Assembly (NCBI GenBank): GCA_043774925.1
Contig: JAYVSZ010000011.1
Span: 1-64,000, forward strand
DNA length: 64,000 nucleotides
DNA from: JAYVSZ01 sp043774925
GTDB taxonomy: Bacteria > Pseudomonadota > Gammaproteobacteria > Burkholderiales > Methylophilaceae
Reading direction: 5' to 3'
Each line of letters begins with the position of its first letter. Position 1 is the first letter of the stretch. Positions 41,982 to 50,650 of this stretch are shown piece after piece. A model generated the notes under the pieces. The model worked only from the letters and a program-made list of their open reading frames with translations. It did no database searches and was not told the origin of the DNA. A program made the translations under genes and the position numbers.

Positions 41982-44777
41982 TTAGTGATGAGCTTTGCTG
42001 TGAGTTTGTACTAGTTTTTTAAGTTCAGGCACGCAAGATCCGCATTCTGTGCCGCATCTCAGCTTATTTTGTAGGGTTTGCAAATCTGCGCCCATTTCAA
42101 TCGTTTCAATAATGTCATTTTCGGCTACATCTAGGCAATTGCAAATAATTTTTCCGCGTCCGCGTTGCCCTGTCGGCGGCGCAGGCAAAGGTGCGAGCGC
42201 CCAGCGGCTAAATTCCTTGTAAGTGGTCTCTTCGGTAAACTGCCCAGAACTCATTACTTCTTTCAGCCAATCTGTCGCAAGCGTTTCGCCCATTAACCGC
42301 ACGCCTGTCACTTGATTATTTTCCACCAAAATACGTTTGGAAATACCGCGTTTTGCATCGTTATAATTGAGCAAAGGCATGTCGTCTGTCATACCAAGCA
42401 ATGCGTCAATCTCAGCCACCAGAGCGGATTCTGGCGGAGAGTCGTGTGCGGCTTTTAGTATCAACATGCCAGATTTGTTGGTATCGGATTCGCGACCAAA
42501 TAAGCCGCAACTGGCGTATTGAAAATGCGACATGAGCGCGCGTACTTTTTGCAGCAAGTTTAAATTGTTGCAGCTACGCATAATCGTCATGCGCCAAGGT
42601 AGTTCCAGCTTTTCTATTTTTATCGCTGCATGTTTTAGCTCGGGCTGCTTGGAAGTTTTGTCGATATTTGGTGGCATTAGCGCGTTCACACCCAAGCCCT
42701 GCATAAACTGGCTTCCCCAGTGCATGGGAATAAATGTTTGCGATGGGCTCACCTCATCGGAGGCTTGCGCAAGTAGCGTCAGGCTGCCGCGTTTATTGGA
42801 TACTTTGACGATGTCGCCTGATTTTATCAGACGCCGAGTCATGTCATCCGCGTTCATGGAAATTACAGGCTCTTCCGCGTGGTTAAACAGTTGCGCAACA
42901 TTGCCTGTGCGGCTCATGCCGTGCCATTGGTCGCGCAAGCGCCCTGTAAGCAAATGTAGCGGATGGCGCGCGTCGGTTTTATCGGCGGTAGCCTTGTAAA
43001 CGGCGTTGACAAATTGTGCTTTTCCATCAGGTGTTTGAAAAATACCATCGCTGTAGAGCCGCTTGTTTGCTTGCTGCTGGCCTTGTTCAGGTTTTTTTAT
43101 ATAAGGCCATTGTTGAGGGCCGTCGTTGGCTAAAACTTCGTAACTTAGGCCAGAAATGTCCAAGTCGCGACCTTTGGTGGTCTCACGGTGTTCGTTAAAA
43201 ACTTGCTCGGTTGAATCGTAAGCAAATAACTTTTGTTTTTTGCCCAAGCGCTTTTCTAAACGCTGCGCAAAGTCCACCATAATCACCCAATCGTGACGCG
43301 CTTCTGCGGGTGCCGCAACGGCTGGGTTGACGCGCGTAATGCGGCGTTCCGAGTTGGTCACCGTGCCTTCTTTTTCGCCCCAAGTGCTGGCGGGCAGCAA
43401 TACATCGGCATATTGGCAAGTGTCGGTATTGTTAAACGCATCTTGCACCACCACAAGCTCTGCTTTGTGTAAGGCGGCTAGCACATTGTTAAGGTCTGGC
43501 ATCGATTGCGCAGGGTTAGTGCAGGCAATCCAAATGGCTTTAATTTCGCCGCTTTTCACCGCATCGAACATTTCCACCGCGGTTTTGCCAGGGGTTTCTG
43601 GTACGCTCTCCACGTTCCATATTTTTGCGATTTCTGTGCGATGTTCGGCATTCGCCAAATCGCGATGACCCGAAAGCAAATTGGCCATGCCGCCCACCTC
43701 GCGCCCGCCCATGGCATTGGGCTGGCCTGTGAGGCTAAATGGCCCAGCGCCAGGCCTGCCAATTTGACCAGTGGCAAGGTGCAAGTTGATTAATGCGGCG
43801 TTTTTATCGGTGCCGTGAATGCTTTGGTTTAGGCCCATGCAATACATGCTTAAACTCGGCCCTTTGCCAAACCATTTGGCGGCTTGAATAATATCGCTTT
43901 CTTTAATGCCGCAAATATCTGCCACCATTTTTGGCGTGTATTCGCGCACGGTTTCCTTTAGCGCGTCGAAGCCATTAGTATGCGCATTGATATAGGCCAT
44001 ATCCAGCAAGCCTTCCCACAGCATTACGTGTAGCATGCCGTTAAAAAGCGCAACATCGGTGCCAGGCAAAATGGCTAAATGTAAATCCGCGGTTTGCGCG
44101 GTGTCTGTGCGACGCGGATCGACCACAATGATTTTTAAATTGGGATTTTTGGCTTTTGCGTCTTCAATACGACGGAAAATAATTGGGTGTGCAAATGCGG
44201 TATTGCTGCCCGCAATAAATAAGCATTCGGTGTGCTCAATATCCTCGTAACACGCGGGCGGGGAATCAGCTCCCAGTGTGGCTTTGTAGCCTGCCACGGC
44301 ACTGCTCATGCAAAGCCGCGAGTTTGTATCGACGTTATTGGTGCCAATTAAGCCTTTGGCTAGCTTGTTAAACACATAATAATCTTCGGTCATAAGCTGG
44401 CCGGAAATATAAAAAGCCACCGAATCTGGTCCGTGTTTTTCGATGGTTTGTGCGAATTTCTCGGTGATATAATCCAGCGACACATCCCATGAGACCCGCT
44501 TCCTGCTTGCCTCGTGGCTTAATCGCATTTCTGGGTAAAGCGCACGATTATCCAGCTTAGCACTTAAATGCAGCGTGCTGCCTTTTGTGCAAAGCCTTCC
44601 GAAATTCGCAGGGTGGTCTGTATCGCCTTTTACATGAACGATTTGATTGCCTTGTGATTCAATCACCACGCCACAACCCACGCCGCAATAGGGGCAAGTG
44701 GATTTTGTAAAAACCGAAGGAACTGGTTTTTTTACAGCCTGTTTTTTTACAAACATAATCGGCGTTTCAACAATCAA
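41982..44777 (-). CDS. nasA: Assimilatory nitrate reductase, catalytic subunit
   Basis: 931 residues. N-terminal 4Fe-4S motif STCPYCGVGCGVVIESQ; molybdopterin guanine dinucleotide domains through ~700 (SRLCMSSAVAGYKATLG, GQPNAMGGREVGGMANLL, HLLTGRLRDQWHGMSRTG). A C-terminal BFD-type 2Fe-2S module KIICNCLDVAENDI and RCGTECGSCVPELK. It reduces nitrate to nitrite in the cytosol. TTG 44777 overlaps the nirD stop, with GGAG 8 bases upstream; ATG 44756 is an alternative. Last gene of the operon. No separate NasB/NasC flavoprotein is present. Confidence 0.95.
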   Translation of the reverse strand: MIVETPIMFVKKQAVKKPVPSVFTKSTCPYCGVGCGVVIESQGNQIVHVKGDTDHPANFGRLCTKGSTLHLSAKLDNRALYPEMRLSHEASRKRVSWDVSLDYITEKFAQTIEKHGPDSVAFYISGQLMTEDYYVFNKLAKGLIGTNNVDTNSRLCMSSAVAGYKATLGADSPPACYEDIEHTECLFIAGSNTAFAHPIIFRRIEDAKAKNPNLKIIVVDPRRTDTAQTADLHLAILPGTDVALFNGMLHVMLWEGLLDMAYINAHTNGFDALKETVREYTPKMVADICGIKESDIIQAAKWFGKGPSLSMYCMGLNQSIHGTDKNAALINLHLATGQIGRPGAGPFSLTGQPNAMGGREVGGMANLLSGHRDLANAEHRTEIAKIWNVESVPETPGKTAVEMFDAVKSGEIKAIWIACTNPAQSMPDLNNVLAALHKAELVVVQDAFNNTDTCQYADVLLPASTWGEKEGTVTNSERRITRVNPAVAAPAEARHDWVIMVDFAQRLEKRLGKKQKLFAYDSTEQVFNEHRETTKGRDLDISGLSYEVLANDGPQQWPYIKKPEQGQQQANKRLYSDGIFQTPDGKAQFVNAVYKATADKTDARHPLHLLTGRLRDQWHGMSRTGNVAQLFNHAEEPVISMNADDMTRRLIKSGDIVKVSNKRGSLTLLAQASDEVSPSQTFIPMHWGSQFMQGLGVNALMPPNIDKTSKQPELKHAAIKIEKLELPWRMTIMRSCNNLNLLQKVRALMSHFQYASCGLFGRESDTNKSGMLILKAAHDSPPESALVAEIDALLGMTDDMPLLNYNDAKRGISKRILVENNQVTGVRLMGETLATDWLKEVMSSGQFTEETTYKEFSRWALAPLPAPPTGQRGRGKIICNCLDVAENDIIETIEMGADLQTLQNKLRCGTECGSCVPELKKLVQTHSKAHH

Positions 44778-45088
44778 GCTTTAAGCTCCAAATAGACAAA
44801 GCCGTCTTCAATTTTGGTCTTAAAACAGGCGGTTTCGCCTACGTCAGGCTCTTCTGCCTTGCCGTCCACCAAGCTTATTTTCCAGCTGTGTAGCGGACAA
44901 GCGACTTTGTCACCATAGACAATGCCTTGCGACAGCGGCCCGCCTTTGTGCGGACACCTATTGTTGATGGCAAACACGCGGCCATCCTCGGTGCGGAACA
45001 CGCCGATTTCAATTTCTTTTGTGCGTACTACGCGCGCGCCGAGTTTGGGGATTTCATTTAACGGCGCTACTTTTACCCAATTACTCAT
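44774..45088 (-). CDS. nirD: Nitrite reductase [NAD(P)H] small subunit (Rieske)
   Basis: 104 residues, one Rieske-type 2Fe-2S domain with CPHKGGPLSQG and CPLHSWKISLVDG. It partners NirB in reducing nitrite to ammonium. It is unusually separated from nirB by narK and the kinase/phosphatase gene. The stop overlaps the nasA start. Confidence 0.95.
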   Translation of the reverse strand: MSNWVKVAPLNEIPKLGARVVRTKEIEIGVFRTEDGRVFAINNRCPHKGGPLSQGIVYGDKVACPLHSWKISLVDGKAEEPDVGETACFKTKIEDGFVYLELKA

Positions 45089-45098
45089 TTTCTAACCC

Positions 45099-46790
45099 TT
45101 ACGAAACGACTAACAAATAAATTAACAAAAAATTAATGGCGAGTGAAAATAGCGCCAACCATTGCCATTTAAGCAATCTAGCACGACCAATTAAGGGCGT
45201 TCTGGCGGGCGCTAAGATTGGCTTTAACTCGCCCACCTCCAGCGCATGCAGCATTTCTTCTGCTGTCTCAAAACGCAACTTTGGGTCGCGCGTGATGGCT
45301 TTCAGCACAATGTTTTCTAACCAATATGGAATATCTGGCCGATAACGTGTCGGTGGCACTGGCTCGCCAAATTTTGGACGCTGAAATGGCTCAATTTCAC
45401 CGTGCGGATATTTTCGCGTCAGTAAATGATACAGCGTGATGCCCGCTGCATAAATATCGCTTTGCACAGTGGCTTCAGTGCCATCAAACAGCTCTGGTGC
45501 CATAAAACTGGGCGTGCCAGGGTTTTGCATAGATTCAATTTTTACCAGCGTTGATAAAGCCACGCCCAAATCCAAAATACGCAAACGCTGGTCGCTGGCG
45601 ATATGCACGTTGGCGGGCTTAATATCTCGATGAATGATATTCAGGCGATGCAAACCGCCCAATCCACGCATCATATCTGCGCCAATTTTCGCGGTGCCCG
45701 CCACCGTAAAATGGTGGCCGTTATCCAGTCTTTGTTGTAGCGTGGCACCTTCGTGCCAGCTCATCACGTAGTATAGTTTGCTGCGTTTTTCGGTAGAGAT
45801 AGGCAAAATCTGCGGCACATATTGCGATACCACGCGCTTGCCAAGCCACTCTTCATTTAGCAAGCTGTTGCAACTATCGGTGTCATTGGCCAAAATTACT
45901 TGCAAAGTTTTCAGCACAAAATACTGTTTTGTTTCTATTTGGCGCACTTTGTAGAGCACCGTTGCGCGCGAATCGTGCAATATTTCGATGACTTCAAAAT
46001 CATCAATCGTTTCGCCAACTTTTAGCTTATTTGGCACGGCCAAATGCTTGCCACCTGCAATCAGCTCGGATAATGATTCCTTGCCAATGCCATCAATTTT
46101 AACGACCACCGCGGTGCTGTTGTCTTGGCTACCTTTTTTAATCGCAGTTTTGGTCAGGTGCTCGCAAACCAGTTGCGGATTATCAAATTTTTGCAGGCCT
46201 TCGTGAATCGCTTTTTCGCCTAGTGCTTCCCATACGCCATCAGACATTAGCGCGAAAATGTCGCCTACTTGCAGCGCGCCTTCAGCTAAATCCACGGCAA
46301 GATGTGCATCCAAACCTACCGCGCGTTTCAGCACATGGCGCATATCGGGTCTATCCCAAACGTGATCCGTGGTGAGTCGTTTAAGAGTCCCTTCGCGCAG
46401 CAAGTAAATACGCGTATCGCCAACGTGCGCCGAGTAATAACGTTGCCCGCGCAGAATGAGTAATGACAGCGTGGTGGCCATGCCCGCCATATCGCGATTG
46501 GCATTGGCCTGCGCGATAAGCCAGCGATTGGCCGCGCTTAATACTTTGTCTAGCGAGGCTAGCGGTTCCCATGTGTCGGGCGTGGCGTAATAATCGGCAG
46601 AAACTGTGCGCACCGTCATTTCGGAAGCTTCGCCACCGCCCGCATTACCGCTTACACCATCGGCCAGCGCGATGAGCGCACCTTTGGTGTTGAGTTGCTC
46701 ACTGGTTGGCGTTACCACACCAACGTAATCTTCGTTACGCTCGCGTGGGCCAGCCAAACTGGATTGGCCTATTTCAAATTTTAAGGACAT
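45099..46790 (-). CDS. PP2C phosphatase / Ser-Thr kinase fusion with C-terminal membrane anchor
   Basis: 563 residues. Residues ~1-235 form a PP2C domain (RERNEDYVGVVTP, ALADGVSGNAGGGEASE, GDTRIYLL, LMSDGVWEAL, DNSTAVVVKI with the metal Asp residues). Residues ~265-520 form a Hanks kinase with HRDIKPANVHI and DLG in place of DFG, both catalytically acceptable. A final helix (WLALFSLAINFLLIYLLVV) anchors it. The same fusion recurs in nitrate-assimilation operons of other proteobacteria. It may tune transport or reduction by phosphorylation, with target unknown. Confidence 0.93.
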   Translation of the reverse strand: MSLKFEIGQSSLAGPRERNEDYVGVVTPTSEQLNTKGALIALADGVSGNAGGGEASEMTVRTVSADYYATPDTWEPLASLDKVLSAANRWLIAQANANRDMAGMATTLSLLILRGQRYYSAHVGDTRIYLLREGTLKRLTTDHVWDRPDMRHVLKRAVGLDAHLAVDLAEGALQVGDIFALMSDGVWEALGEKAIHEGLQKFDNPQLVCEHLTKTAIKKGSQDNSTAVVVKIDGIGKESLSELIAGGKHLAVPNKLKVGETIDDFEVIEILHDSRATVLYKVRQIETKQYFVLKTLQVILANDTDSCNSLLNEEWLGKRVVSQYVPQILPISTEKRSKLYYVMSWHEGATLQQRLDNGHHFTVAGTAKIGADMMRGLGGLHRLNIIHRDIKPANVHIASDQRLRILDLGVALSTLVKIESMQNPGTPSFMAPELFDGTEATVQSDIYAAGITLYHLLTRKYPHGEIEPFQRPKFGEPVPPTRYRPDIPYWLENIVLKAITRDPKLRFETAEEMLHALEVGELKPILAPARTPLIGRARLLKWQWLALFSLAINFLLIYLLVVS

Positions 46791-46798
46791 CCGTTAGT

Positions 46799-48010
46799 TT
46801 ACACCTTGGCGGTGGTGGCAGTAGCGCTGCCCCAAGTCGTTCTCCAGCGTGTTTTGACGCCTGCCAAGCCAATAATTGCCATTACGGCCAAACCTGCAAA
46901 AATCATCAAACCAGTTTGATAGCTACCTGTGGATTGCTTAAAGTAGCCCAAACTAGCTGCCAAGTAGAATCCACCTACGCCGCCCGCCATGCCGACTAAG
47001 CCAGTCATGACGCCGATTTCTTTGCGGAAGCGCTGTGGTACGAGCTGAAAAACCGCGCCGTTGCCCATGCCTAGTGCTGCCATGACAGGAATAATAATCG
47101 CTAAAGCCAATTGATAAGTAGGTTGCCCAAGGCTCATGATAAATAGCAGCAGCGCTGCAATAGTGTACATGGTGAGTAGCGTGCGGATGCCACCGATTCT
47201 ATCGGCGACCAAGCCGCCGAGCGGGCGCACCAGAGAGCCTGCAAACACGCAGGCGGCCGTGCAGTAGCCTGCTTTAACTGGGCCAAGATGATATAAATCG
47301 TTAAAGTAGATGGTAAGTGAGGATGCTAGGCCAACAAAGCCGCCAAAAGTAACGCTGTAGAAAAACATAAACCACCACGCGTCTTGGTCTTTTAAAATCG
47401 CCAAGTATTGGGCAAGCGATTTCGCAGGTGGTGTGTCTGGACTATCTTTCGCAAAAATTAAGTAAACTGCTAGCGCAACACCCAGTGGGATTAAAGCCAA
47501 ACCAAACACGTTGTTCCAGCCATAAGCCACGGCCAAACTTGGGGCAAATAGCGCGGCAAATACAGTCCCAGAGTTACCTGCGCCAGCAATGCCAAGCGCC
47601 GTGCCTTGATGCTCTGGTGGATACCAGCGCGAAGCAAGTGGAAGCGCTACAGCAAAGGCTGCGCCTGCAAAGCCTAAGCCAATGCCTAACATCAACGTTT
47701 GCTGAAATGTTTGCAAACCGTGTAACCAAGCAATGAATAGACTTAACATCACGATAGTCTGCCCGATTAAACCCGCCATTTTCGGCTTGATTTGATCAAC
47801 TAACACGCCCATAAAAATTCGCAAAACCGCGCCAGCTAACACGGGCGTGGCCACCATTAGTCCTTTCTGCGCAGGCGTAAGCGCTAGGCTGGTGGCGATT
47901 TGTACGGCAAGTGGACCAAGCAGCACCCACACCATAAAGCTCAAATCAAAATACAAAAATGCTGAGAGTAGCGTCGGTGTATGGCCTGATTGCCAAAAAC
48001 TTTTTTTCAT
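46799..48010 (-). CDS. Nitrate/nitrite MFS transporter (NarK/NasA family)
   Basis: 403 residues, twelve helices. The nitrate signature appears in GLGFAGAAFAVALPLASRWYPPEHQGTALGIAGAGNSGTV and in MAALGMGNGAVFQLVPQRFRKEIGVMTGLVGMAGGVGGF. The paired conserved Arg are visible (RWYPP and VLRIFMGVLVD). With NrtABC, this gives the organism two uptake routes. It lies between nirB and the kinase/phosphatase gene with short gaps. Confidence 0.93.
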   Translation of the reverse strand: MKKSFWQSGHTPTLLSAFLYFDLSFMVWVLLGPLAVQIATSLALTPAQKGLMVATPVLAGAVLRIFMGVLVDQIKPKMAGLIGQTIVMLSLFIAWLHGLQTFQQTLMLGIGLGFAGAAFAVALPLASRWYPPEHQGTALGIAGAGNSGTVFAALFAPSLAVAYGWNNVFGLALIPLGVALAVYLIFAKDSPDTPPAKSLAQYLAILKDQDAWWFMFFYSVTFGGFVGLASSLTIYFNDLYHLGPVKAGYCTAACVFAGSLVRPLGGLVADRIGGIRTLLTMYTIAALLLFIMSLGQPTYQLALAIIIPVMAALGMGNGAVFQLVPQRFRKEIGVMTGLVGMAGGVGGFYLAASLGYFKQSTGSYQTGLMIFAGLAVMAIIGLAGVKTRWRTTWGSATATTAKV

Positions 48011-48025
48011 ACTATTTCCTTAAAA

Positions 48026-50455
48026 TTATACGTTGATGGTTTCAAATTCTTTGAATTGATCGCGTTTTTGCACGCGCTCCGACCAAGGCTCTACTGCGCC
48101 TTGTAGCGCGTACAACAGGCGCTCATAAGCGGCCTTGCGGCCTTCAGCATCCTCCACTACACGTTGCTTCACGTAATCTAAACCCATACGCTGAATCCAA
48201 TGTACCGTTCTATCCAAATAGCGCGCTTCTTCTCGATAAATTTGAATAAATGCGCCAGAATATTCCAACACTTCATCGTGATCTTTTACTTTGCACAAAA
48301 ACTGCGCAACTTCTGTCTTGATGCCACCATTGCCGCCGACATAAATTTCCCAACCAGAATCCACGCCGATAATACCGACATCCTTAATACCAGATTCTGC
48401 GCAGTTACGCGGGCAGCCAGATACGGCAAATTTAACTTTATGCGGCGCCCACATGTGGTCAAAGGCTTTTTCAATATCGATGCCCATTTGGGTAGAGTTT
48501 TGCGTACCAAAGCGGCAGAACTCACTACCCACACAGGTTTTTACGGTACGAATGCCTTTCGCGTAGGCGTAGCCAGAAGGCATATCGAGATCTTTCCACA
48601 TGCCGACCAAATCTTCTTTTTTTACGCCGAGCAAATCAATACGCTGGCCGCCTGTGACTTTCACCATTGGCACGGCGTATTTATCGGCCACATCAGCAAT
48701 TTTGCGCAATTGGTCTGGTGAGGTAACGCCGCCATACATGCGCGGAATGACTGAGTACGTGCCATCTTTTTGAATATTGGCGTGCACGCGCTCGTTAATA
48801 AAGCGCGATTGCGGATCATCCACCGCCTCGTGTGGCCAAGTAGAAAGCAGATAATAATTAAGCGCTGGCCTGCAAGTGGCGCAGCCATTGGGTGTGCGCC
48901 ACACCATGCCGCGCATGGCATCGGGAATATTTAAATATTTATGTTTGCGAATTTCTTCGCGCACTTCTTCGTGATTTTTGTCAGAGCAGCCACAAATCGA
49001 TTTGCTGGTGCTTGGCGGCGCATAGCCGCCGCCCAAGGTGGAGGCTAAAATTTGCTCCACCAAGCCGACACAAGAGCCGCAACTTGAACCTGCTTTGGTT
49101 TGTTTTTTAACATCGTCAATGGTGAATAAACCTTGGTCTTGAATGGCTTTTACAATCGTGCCTTTGCACACGCCGTTGCAGCCGCACACTTCCATCTCAT
49201 TGGTCATGGCGGCGGCTTTATCTTGGCCTTGGTGGCCAGTATTGCCCAGTGAATCTTGCCCAAACATAAGCGAATCACGAATTTCGTGAATCGCTTTGCC
49301 ATCGCGCAACATTTGAAAATACCAAGCACCGTCTGCGGTGTCGCCATAAAGCACGCTACCGATGATTTTGTCATCTTTAATAACGAGCTTTTTGTAAACC
49401 CCACCAACAGCGTCGTGCAAAACAATCTCTTCTGTGCCTTCACCGCCGCTAAAATCGCCAGCAGAGAACAAATCAATGCCTGTCACTTTGAGCTTGGTGG
49501 AGGTGACTGAGCCTTTGTATTGGCCGATACCAAAATTGGCCAAATGCGTGGCGCACACTTTTGCCATCTCAAACAGCGGTGCAACCAAGCCATACGAAAT
49601 GCCGCGATGCGCCACACATTCGCCCACGGAGTAAATACGCGGGTCGTAAGTTTGCATGGTGTCATTCACCACAACACCTTTATCGCAATATATGCCAGCA
49701 GATTCTGCCAAGGCAAAATTAGGACGAATGCCCACCGCCAGCACTACTAAATCAGCTTTTACTTCATCACTTTCTCTAAAGCGCACAGCTTTTACGCGGC
49801 CATCTTCTCCAGCGACAATTTCAGAAGTGTTGGTATTGAGTGAAAATTTCAGGCCTTTAGCTTCTAGATTTTTTTGCAGCATTTTGCCTGCGGTTTTGTC
49901 GAGTTGACGCTCTAACAGCCAGTCGTTGCGATGCACTACTGTGACATCCATGCCTTGAATCTTTAAGCCATTGGCGGCTTCCAAGCCAAGCAAACCACCG
50001 CCGATTACCACCGCGTGCTTGTATTTTTTCGCGGCCTTAATCATGTCATTGGTATCTTTAATGTCGCGGTAGCCAAGTACGCCAGCTGCGTCTTTTCCTG
50101 GAATCGGTGGCATAAAAGGTTTAGAACCCGTGGCTAACAGCAAACGGTCGTATTCCGCGCAAGTACCATCTTCGGCAGTCACCACACGGTTTTTGCGGTC
50201 GATTTTATTGATGCGCGCACTGGTGTGTAGCGTGATGTTGTTCTCAGCATACCATTCGCGCGAGTTTAAAATAATGTCGTCAATCGTTTGCTCATTCGCC
50301 AGCACGGGCGAGAGCATAATGCGGTTGTAATTGGGGTAGGGCTCGTCGCCAAAAACGGTAATGTCGTAAATATCAGGCGCTATTTTGAGCAGCTCCTCAA
50401 CGGTGCGCATACCCGCCATGCCGTTACCAACCACTACTAACTTCATTTTTTGCAT
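48026..50455 (-). CDS. nirB: Nitrite reductase [NAD(P)H] large subunit
   Basis: 809 residues. N-terminal FAD/NAD(P)H domains (VVVGNGMAGMRTVEELL, LLATGSKPFMPPIPG, VIGGGLLGLEAANGL). Two BFD 2Fe-2S units (CGCNGVCKGTIVKA...CGSCVGLVEQIL and ICGCSDKNHEEV). C-terminal sirohaem/4Fe-4S domain: KTCVGSEFCRFGTQNST and VSGCPRNCAESGIKD. It reduces nitrite to ammonium. It heads the second half of the locus and has its own putative sigma-54 promoter. Confidence 0.96.
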   Translation of the reverse strand: MQKMKLVVVGNGMAGMRTVEELLKIAPDIYDITVFGDEPYPNYNRIMLSPVLANEQTIDDIILNSREWYAENNITLHTSARINKIDRKNRVVTAEDGTCAEYDRLLLATGSKPFMPPIPGKDAAGVLGYRDIKDTNDMIKAAKKYKHAVVIGGGLLGLEAANGLKIQGMDVTVVHRNDWLLERQLDKTAGKMLQKNLEAKGLKFSLNTNTSEIVAGEDGRVKAVRFRESDEVKADLVVLAVGIRPNFALAESAGIYCDKGVVVNDTMQTYDPRIYSVGECVAHRGISYGLVAPLFEMAKVCATHLANFGIGQYKGSVTSTKLKVTGIDLFSAGDFSGGEGTEEIVLHDAVGGVYKKLVIKDDKIIGSVLYGDTADGAWYFQMLRDGKAIHEIRDSLMFGQDSLGNTGHQGQDKAAAMTNEMEVCGCNGVCKGTIVKAIQDQGLFTIDDVKKQTKAGSSCGSCVGLVEQILASTLGGGYAPPSTSKSICGCSDKNHEEVREEIRKHKYLNIPDAMRGMVWRTPNGCATCRPALNYYLLSTWPHEAVDDPQSRFINERVHANIQKDGTYSVIPRMYGGVTSPDQLRKIADVADKYAVPMVKVTGGQRIDLLGVKKEDLVGMWKDLDMPSGYAYAKGIRTVKTCVGSEFCRFGTQNSTQMGIDIEKAFDHMWAPHKVKFAVSGCPRNCAESGIKDVGIIGVDSGWEIYVGGNGGIKTEVAQFLCKVKDHDEVLEYSGAFIQIYREEARYLDRTVHWIQRMGLDYVKQRVVEDAEGRKAAYERLLYALQGAVEPWSERVQKRDQFKEFETINV

Positions 50456-50494
50456 ACAATTTTTTCTAAAAAATCAAATATCATCAGGTTCTAT

Positions 50495-50510
50495 CGCAAT
50501 TACTGTGCCA
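50495..50510 (-). promoter_or_regulatory. Putative sigma-54 (-24/-12) promoter of nirB
   Basis: On minus, TGGCACAGTAATTGCG: GG and GC exactly 10 bp apart and both hexamers near-consensus. The predicted start is near 50484, giving a 29-base leader to the nirB ATG. That is too short for an ANTAR leader. Confidence 0.65.
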
Positions 50511-50582
50511 GTAATAATTAATGAACAAATACAATAAGTTAATCTAATTTCCTATAATGGAAGCATTGTTTGGAATCCCATA

Positions 50583-50632
50583 AAAGTGCGAACGCACCAA
50601 AATAGTGATTTATTTTGGTGCGTTCGCACTTT
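50583..50632. repeat. Perfect 22-bp inverted repeat between the porin gene and nirB
   Basis: Arms 50583-50604 and 50611-50632 are perfect complements around the loop GTGATT. Each arm also contains the smaller palindrome GTGCG-AA-CGCAC. The central segment GCACCAAAATAGTGA (50594-50608) fits the NtrC pattern with one mismatch, and TGGTGC lies in the other arm. The centre is about 123 bp upstream of the start predicted for the nirB sigma-54 promoter. In RNA it would be a very stable hairpin ending the porin transcript, with only a TTTTA tail. Confidence 0.85.
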
Positions 50633-50650
50633 CTTTAAAATTAACAGGTT

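Noticed and set aside
50583..50632. The perfect palindrome as a second ANTAR leader
   Set aside because: Its single hexaloop is GTGATT or AATCAC, lacking the two-hairpin A1/G4 pattern, and it lies upstream of the likely nirB start.
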